Below are positions 60,467 through 64,000 of a stretch of DNA of 64,000 nucleotides, piece after piece. The first letter of the stretch is position 1. Each line of letters opens with the position of its first letter. Below the pieces are notes generated by a model. The model had not been told where the DNA came from. It made no database searches and was given only the letters and a program-made list of their open reading frames with translations. Made by a program: the position numbers and the translations under genes. This stretch comes from JBPCNH01 sp051001455 (GTDB taxonomy: Bacteria > Actinomycetota > CADDZG01 > WHSQ01): contig JBPCNH010000030.1 in the NCBI GenBank assembly GCA_051001455.1, forward strand, positions 137,117 to 201,116, written 5' to 3'.

Positions 60467-61840
60467 TTAGCGGCGGAGGTTGCCCGCGAACTGGACCTGC
60501 GGGTTCATCTCCCCCCGGAAGAAATGCGTGGTCGACGGGCTGGTAGTGCCCTTGAACTCGTAGACCCCGATGCCCATCCGGGATTGGTAGTCGTTGGTGT
60601 AGATGCGGCCGTTGTACCAGTAGGACGACCAAGTGTCCTGCTGGCCTTCCTCTGCCGGATCGATCACGTAGTGAGCGAGCTCCTCGGTGTTGGCCGGGTC
60701 GGTGAAGTCGACCACCGCGATCCCGCCCAGGTAGTAGGAGACAGCCAGCAGGTACTTGTCACTGTTGCGCAGCGGGATCACGTTGAAGTTGTGGTTGGTC
60801 CATCTGGAGCGTCCGGCTTCCCCAGGACCTGCCGGGAGCTGCGGGGTCCGCGGGTAGGAGTGTGATCCGAGCTCCGTCGGGTTGCTGGGATCGGACACGT
60901 CGTAGAACCACGCCGCCCCCGTCTGCGAATCCTTGTGCCCGGGCCCCCCACCGGCGGCCGCGCCGCCCGTTTCATCCCCCAGCACCAGAACTTGACCGTC
61001 CCAGGTCATCGCGGTCGAGTGGTGGATCTGGATACGCGGGTTGTAGATCGTGGAAAGGAGCGTGGGGTTCGTCGGATCCTCGATGTCCCAGATCATCGAC
61101 TGGTTGATGCAGGCTCCCGCCATGATCTTGCGGTCCGGGAACGTCGTGATGTCGTGACAGCCGAGCGCGGGAGAGACGTCGATGGTCTCGTCGAGGAGCT
61201 TCGCCTTAGCGGGGTTCGCGGTAGGGAACTCGATGATCTGGACCTGCCGATGGGACGCGTAGTTGCAGTCGGAGCCTTGGCCGCTGATGGGATACGAGTT
61301 CACGTAGAGATAGCTCGTCTTCTTGCCGGGCAAGAGGGTGTGCGTGTGGGAGCCGCAGGGGGCGTCGACGGAAGCTACCCAGCGCGGGCGGGTGGGGTTC
61401 GAGATGTCGAAGATCCGAACGCCTTCCCAGCCGTCACCGGCAGCGTACTGAGGAGCTCCGGCGGCAGTGGTGTCCTCGACACTGCAGGTCTCGCCTACGA
61501 GCGCCGTGTCGACAGACAGGAATACGTAGTTGCCTAGGACGGAAACGTCCCCCTGCCCACCCGGGCAATAGGCGAACCCGATCTGTTTCACGAAGGGCTT
61601 GCTCTTGGTCATCTTGAAGATAGCGGGCCCTTGGTAGGTGCCGGCGATCAGAAGGTCGTCCTTAAATGCGAGGTCGGAGCCTTCGGCCATCAGTTCCTTG
61701 TCGATCTTGATGGGGACCTGAGCTTTGCGAATGAAGTTTTCCGTGTGGTCGTCGGCCACCCTGGCTTGGGCCGGACCTAGGAGCCCGGCGGGCAAAGCGA
61801 GACTTAGTACGAGAACCATGAATCTGGACCTGGATCGCAT
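60467..61840 (-). CDS. secreted LVIVD-repeat beta-propeller protein
   Basis: A 457-residue exported protein. Start ATG 61840 (AGGAGG 6 nt upstream) gives a signal peptide RSRFMVLVLSLALPAGLLG, cut at about AQA-R. Repeats with the LVIVD-type core (VRIFDISNPTRPRWVASVDA, FYDVSDPSNPTELGSHSY, VVDFTDPANTEELAHYVID) build a beta-propeller. Several Cys pairs suggest disulfides. Function unknown; such proteins are common in secreted actinobacterial proteomes. A longer frame to 62038 overlaps the thioredoxin gene and is not used. Confidence 0.87.
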   Translation of the reverse strand: MRSRSRFMVLVLSLALPAGLLGPAQARVADDHTENFIRKAQVPIKIDKELMAEGSDLAFKDDLLIAGTYQGPAIFKMTKSKPFVKQIGFAYCPGGQGDVSVLGNYVFLSVDTALVGETCSVEDTTAAGAPQYAAGDGWEGVRIFDISNPTRPRWVASVDAPCGSHTHTLLPGKKTSYLYVNSYPISGQGSDCNYASHRQVQIIEFPTANPAKAKLLDETIDVSPALGCHDITTFPDRKIMAGACINQSMIWDIEDPTNPTLLSTIYNPRIQIHHSTAMTWDGQVLVLGDETGGAAAGGGPGHKDSQTGAAWFYDVSDPSNPTELGSHSYPRTPQLPAGPGEAGRSRWTNHNFNVIPLRNSDKYLLAVSYYLGGIAVVDFTDPANTEELAHYVIDPAEEGQQDTWSSYWYNGRIYTNDYQSRMGIGVYEFKGTTSPSTTHFFRGEMNPQVQFAGNLRR

Positions 61841-61922
61841 CGCTGACCTCCTGGTGGTTGGTTTGTCGCTTTCGTTCCACCAAGATTCCCGCCGGAGTGG
61901 AAGATTCCTCCTCGAGAAGCGA

Positions 61923-61946
61923 AAGAGCCGCCCGTGGGCGGCTCTT
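61923..61946 (-). terminator. terminator after trxA
   Basis: AAGAGCCGCC/GGCGGCTCTT, 10 bp with a 4-nt loop, then TTTC on the minus strand, 19 nt after the trxA stop. A good candidate intrinsic terminator. Confidence 0.7.
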
Positions 61947-61964
61947 CTATGGGCCTGGTAAGGG

Positions 61965-62288
61965 TTAGGAGTTGAGGCCGAGGCCCTGAACGATGTCGTC
62001 CTTAGGCCGGGCGCCGATGACCTGGGCCTTGATGTCACCGTCCTGGAAGAGGGCGATCGTCGGGATACTCATGACCCCGTACTTCGCTGCCACGTTCGGG
62101 GACTCGTCGATGTTCAGTTTGACCACCCGGACCTTGCCCTCATACTCCGCTTGCAATTTCTCGAGTTCGGGGGTCACGAGCCGGCAGGGCCCGCACCATT
62201 CGGCCCAGAAATCGACAACGACCGGCGTATCGCTGGCCAGGACCGTCTCGTTGAAATCGTGGTCACCGACCGCTTTGATATCCGCCAC
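61965..62288 (-). CDS. trxA: thioredoxin
   Basis: A 107-residue thioredoxin with WAEWCGPCRLVTPELEKL and the cis-Pro in VMSIPTIALFQDG. Start GTG 62288, with AGGAGG upstream; the frame to 62396 is not conserved. It receives electrons from TrxB. It is not beside trxB, unlike in M. tuberculosis (trxB2-trxC). Confidence 0.95.
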   Translation of the reverse strand: MADIKAVGDHDFNETVLASDTPVVVDFWAEWCGPCRLVTPELEKLQAEYEGKVRVVKLNIDESPNVAAKYGVMSIPTIALFQDGDIKAQVIGARPKDDIVQGLGLNS

Positions 62289-62425
62289 TGTTTCCTCCTG
62301 AAGATGTCTGTTCGGTATCACCGAGAACGTCCGAAGCGAGCCTATATTCCCTGCCTTAGGTCTCGTTCCTGATGGTGAGTCTCCAGGCAGAGGCACGGGA
62401 CCTCACCCGATAAGCTGGTCCTCCA

Positions 62426-62464
62426 GGGGCGGTAGCTCAATTGGTAGAGCACCTGCTTTGCAAG
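62426..62464 (+). pseudogene. 5' half of tRNA-Ala(TGC), cut in the anticodon arm
   Basis: GGGGCGGTAGCTCAATTGG, then TAGAGC, ACCTGC and TTTGCAAG, match tRNA-Ala(UGC) through the anticodon and the first base of the 3' anticodon stem. The rest (GCAGG, variable loop, T-arm, acceptor) is missing, and no 3' half is seen downstream. The cut marks the edge of the accessory region. Either a mobile element or rearrangement broke the gene, or the assembly joins unrelated sequence here. Confidence 0.85.
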
Positions 62465-62531
62465 AAGACTGCACTGAGCGCTGTGCTTGGTGGCGCAGGA
62501 GGGGCGCCGAGACAAAGCGAAATGTGTCCAG

Positions 62532-62936
62532 TTAGGTGCTCTTCTCCAACCCTTCGTTGAACGTCCCCGGGGACTCGATCCGGATGCCCTCGTAGCTCGC
62601 GATCGCGAGTAGCTCCTTGTCTCCGGTAACGGTTACTTCAACCTCGCCTGCAACTGCAGCGGCGAGGACCAGGTCGTCGGCCGAATTCTTGGTCACTTGC
62701 TCGACCGAGGCAGGCTCCACAACTTCACCGATGCCCTCTAGCTCTGCCCGGGTCGATGCTGCGGCTGTAGCCGAAAAACCAAACTTTCGCGTCAGCACAC
62801 CCTCCAGCTCCGCAAGCAAAGGTGGACTCGTGATCAGGTCGATTTCGCCGACGACTGCCGCCTGAAGGATCTGTCGTGGGACCCCACCAAACAGGATTGC
62901 CGAAATGACGACGTTGGTATCGAGGAGAACGAGCAA
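62532..62936 (-). CDS. PIN-domain toxin, VapC-like (COG1569-type)
   Basis: A 134-residue PIN protein. Acidic catalytic residues: Asp in VLLDTNVVISAI, Glu in LLAELEGVL, and Asp pairs in NSADDLVLAAA and VTGDKELL. It probably cleaves RNA, as a toxin. TTG start directly follows the antitoxin stop (0 bp). It is the second gene of a toxin-antitoxin operon. Confidence 0.82.
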   Translation of the reverse strand: MLVLLDTNVVISAILFGGVPRQILQAAVVGEIDLITSPPLLAELEGVLTRKFGFSATAAASTRAELEGIGEVVEPASVEQVTKNSADDLVLAAAVAGEVEVTVTGDKELLAIASYEGIRIESPGTFNEGLEKST

Positions 62937-63185
62937 CTAGCGCGTTCGTTTCCGGCGCTCCTCCGCCACCGCCCGATCGACATCCGTCGGGGTAAGGCTG
63001 CGCTCGCTGGCAATGCCTTCGCCATAAGAAAAGATCTGACTCCACCTCTCGCGCCTTGCTATGTACTGACGCACGGCCTCACGGAAAAGCTCGCTGCGCG
63101 TCCTGCCCTCAGCGGCAGCCTGCTTGTCGACTTGGCGCGCGAGCTTCGGGGGCAGCGAGATCGTGAACGTCCTGGGGGTTGCCAT
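62937..63185 (-). CDS. ribbon-helix-helix antitoxin (CopG/VapB-like)
   Basis: An 82-residue protein. ATG 63185 has AGGAGGG 5 nt upstream. The RHH motif is TFTISLPPKLARQVDKQAAA, then GRTRSELFREAVRQYI; the basic, acidic C-terminus wraps the toxin in such systems. Represses its own operon by family analogy. Confidence 0.82.
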   Translation of the reverse strand: MATPRTFTISLPPKLARQVDKQAAAEGRTRSELFREAVRQYIARRERWSQIFSYGEGIASERSLTPTDVDRAVAEERRKRTR

Positions 63186-63248
63186 GAGCCCTCCTGTAAG
63201 ACTTTGTCTTATGAAGGCTAGCACGCCTGAACCTGCGATCGAAAGTCT

Positions 63249-63809
63249 TCACTCTTGGAGAGAGTCGGCCGCCGCAGTGGCAAGGAAACGGTGAGTCCAT
63301 TCCTCCGCGAACTTCCTCGAGTCGGCGAAGGTCACCTGGATCTCTGGATAGCGAGCATTGAGGCGCGCCAGTACGTCGGCGATCCACGACGGATCAACGT
63401 GTTGCAGCCGAAACAGCTCGGAATACCTGCCCTCGACCACAACGGCCGAGAGCGGCATCTCGCTCATCCGCTGCATCTGAAAGGCGAGCGAGCCGTCGGA
63501 GAGGCAGGTGACGAAGTTCTCGAGTGTCTTGCGTTCTACGACCGCGGTCGGTCGCTGGGGGTCGCCGACAGCGTAGTCACCGGCGACGAGCGCCGCCCGT
63601 GACGTCGTTACCTCACGGCTCGAGAACCTGAACGGGTAGCGCTCTCGAGTGTCGATGACGATGTGAAGCTCTCGGATGGACCGCCTTCTGGGAACTCGGG
63701 CGCCAGGGTTAGCGCTACGAACTGTCTTCTGCGTTTGCCAAAAGATCGCAGGCCGCCCGCGGACCTCGGTGAACACGAACTGCGATCGGAATAGCTGCGG
63801 TCGATCCAA
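63249..63809 (-). CDS. ERCC4-domain nuclease
   Basis: Up to 186 residues. The ERCC4/XPF-type core is at about 47-150: VIDTRERYPFRF, VAGDYAV, the metal-binding VVERKTLENFVTCL, and AVVVEGRYSEL. Small ERCC4 nucleases occur on phages and mobile elements. The first 46 residues overlap the istB tail and have no known domain, so the real start may be internal. Substrate is presumably branched or flapped DNA. Confidence 0.72.
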   Translation of the reverse strand: MDRPQLFRSQFVFTEVRGRPAIFWQTQKTVRSANPGARVPRRRSIRELHIVIDTRERYPFRFSSREVTTSRAALVAGDYAVGDPQRPTAVVERKTLENFVTCLSDGSLAFQMQRMSEMPLSAVVVEGRYSELFRLQHVDPSWIADVLARLNARYPEIQVTFADSRKFAEEWTHRFLATAAADSLQE

Positions 63810-64000
63810 GACGAGGTCGACCGCAGCCCCGCGTCTCCGGCAGAGCCGAACGGGAACGCGTTCGAGGATCTCTGGATCACCTCGGCGTGGTGGACGAGCC
63901 GGTCGACCATGGCGGCGACCGCCACGGCGTCACCGAAGATCTCGGTCCACGCGGAGAAGGTCTTGTTGGAGCTCACGATCAGGCTCGAGCGCTCGTAGCG
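63608..64000 (-). CDS. istB: IstB-like transposase ATPase, 3' part (5' end beyond the window)
   Basis: The first 45 residues in view (YERSSLIVSSNKTFSAWTEI, FGDAVAVAAMVDRLVHHAEV) are the conserved C-terminal block of IS21-family IstB. After that, the frame stays open to 63608 but the residues no longer look like IstB, so the true end is probably near 63860, or the tail is frameshifted. The frame reaches the window edge. It overlaps the ERCC4 gene in a different frame. Confidence 0.7.
   Translation of the reverse strand, partial: RYERSSLIVSSNKTFSAWTEIFGDAVAVAAMVDRLVHHAEVIQRSSNAFPFGSAGDAGLRSTSSWIDRSYSDRSSCSPRSAGGLRSFGKRRRQFVALTLAPEFPEGGPSESFTSSSTLESATRSGSRAVR

Noticed and set aside
62426..62540. 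Group I intron in the tRNA-Ala anticodon arm
   Set aside because: No 3' exon of the tRNA could be found downstream and the following sequence shows no obvious intron core.

Overview
The window is a gene-dense, moderately high-GC bacterial chromosome segment carrying the replication-origin neighbourhood of an actinobacterium. The gene order matches the core known from Mycobacterium tuberculosis: ponA1, a GT87-like membrane protein, rpsF-ssb-rpsR-rplI and an intein-bearing dnaB on one side. On the other lie DUF6049, murJ, an ECF sigma/anti-sigma pair, trxB, a cwlM-type amidase, parB, parA, rsmG, jag, yidC, yidD, rnpA, rpmH, dnaA, dnaN, recF, dciA, gyrB, gyrA, DUF3566 and tRNA-Ile. F420-type oxidoreductase, inositol-phosphate synthase, DUF5318 and class II DAHP synthase genes agree with Actinomycetota. 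GTG and TTG starts are frequent. I cannot assign a genus; separate murJ and kinase genes and a pilT gene argue against Mycobacterium itself.

Layout. 1-11 kb: metabolic genes (F420-type oxidoreductase, nadC-nadA, threonine ammonia-lyase, DAHP synthase), lemA and a membrane iron-sulfur reductase. 11-28 kb: dcd, tRNA-Gly, the dnaB/ribosomal/ssb cluster, cell-wall genes, padR-ino1, a transporter, cca and pilT. 28-39 kb: a stress gene followed by an envelope and regulation block (DUF6049, MurJ, Ser/Thr kinase, ECF sigma and anti-sigma, thioredoxin reductase, two peptidoglycan hydrolase-type proteins). 38.5-54 kb: the partition/origin/gyrase core, with oriC around dnaA. 55-60 kb: an osmoprotectant ABC transporter, a nitrilase and a VOC protein. 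60-62.4 kb: tRNA-Ile with tandem degenerate copies, a secreted LVIVD-type protein and thioredoxin. From 62.46 kb the content changes to a mobile, accessory type: a toxin-antitoxin pair, an ERCC4 nuclease and an IS21-type istB. This change starts exactly where a tRNA-Ala gene is cut in half.

The most notable observation is a gene at 6215-6460 (minus strand) that conventional gene calling would miss, because an in-frame TGA interrupts it at codon 11. Its product matches the SelW/Rdx thioredoxin-like family with a C-x-x-U motif (Cys-Ala-Gln-UGA-Gly-Tyr). A short hairpin with a GGUCU apical loop lies 21 nt after the UGA, as in bacterial SECIS elements, so this is a strong selenoprotein candidate. 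Other points: an LPXTG sorting signal in a micro-ORF just after lemA, in frame with it past one TAA; tandem tRNA-Ile-derived repeats; inteins at the active sites of both DnaB and GyrA; a possible leader-peptide/terminator switch ahead of gyrB; and a SigB/SigF-type promoter ahead of a KGG-repeat stress protein.

Most genes work in chromosome replication and segregation, envelope synthesis and its control (MurJ, PonA, CwlM-like, kinase, YidC), and redox homeostasis (TrxA, TrxB, the SelW-like protein, the F420 enzyme).
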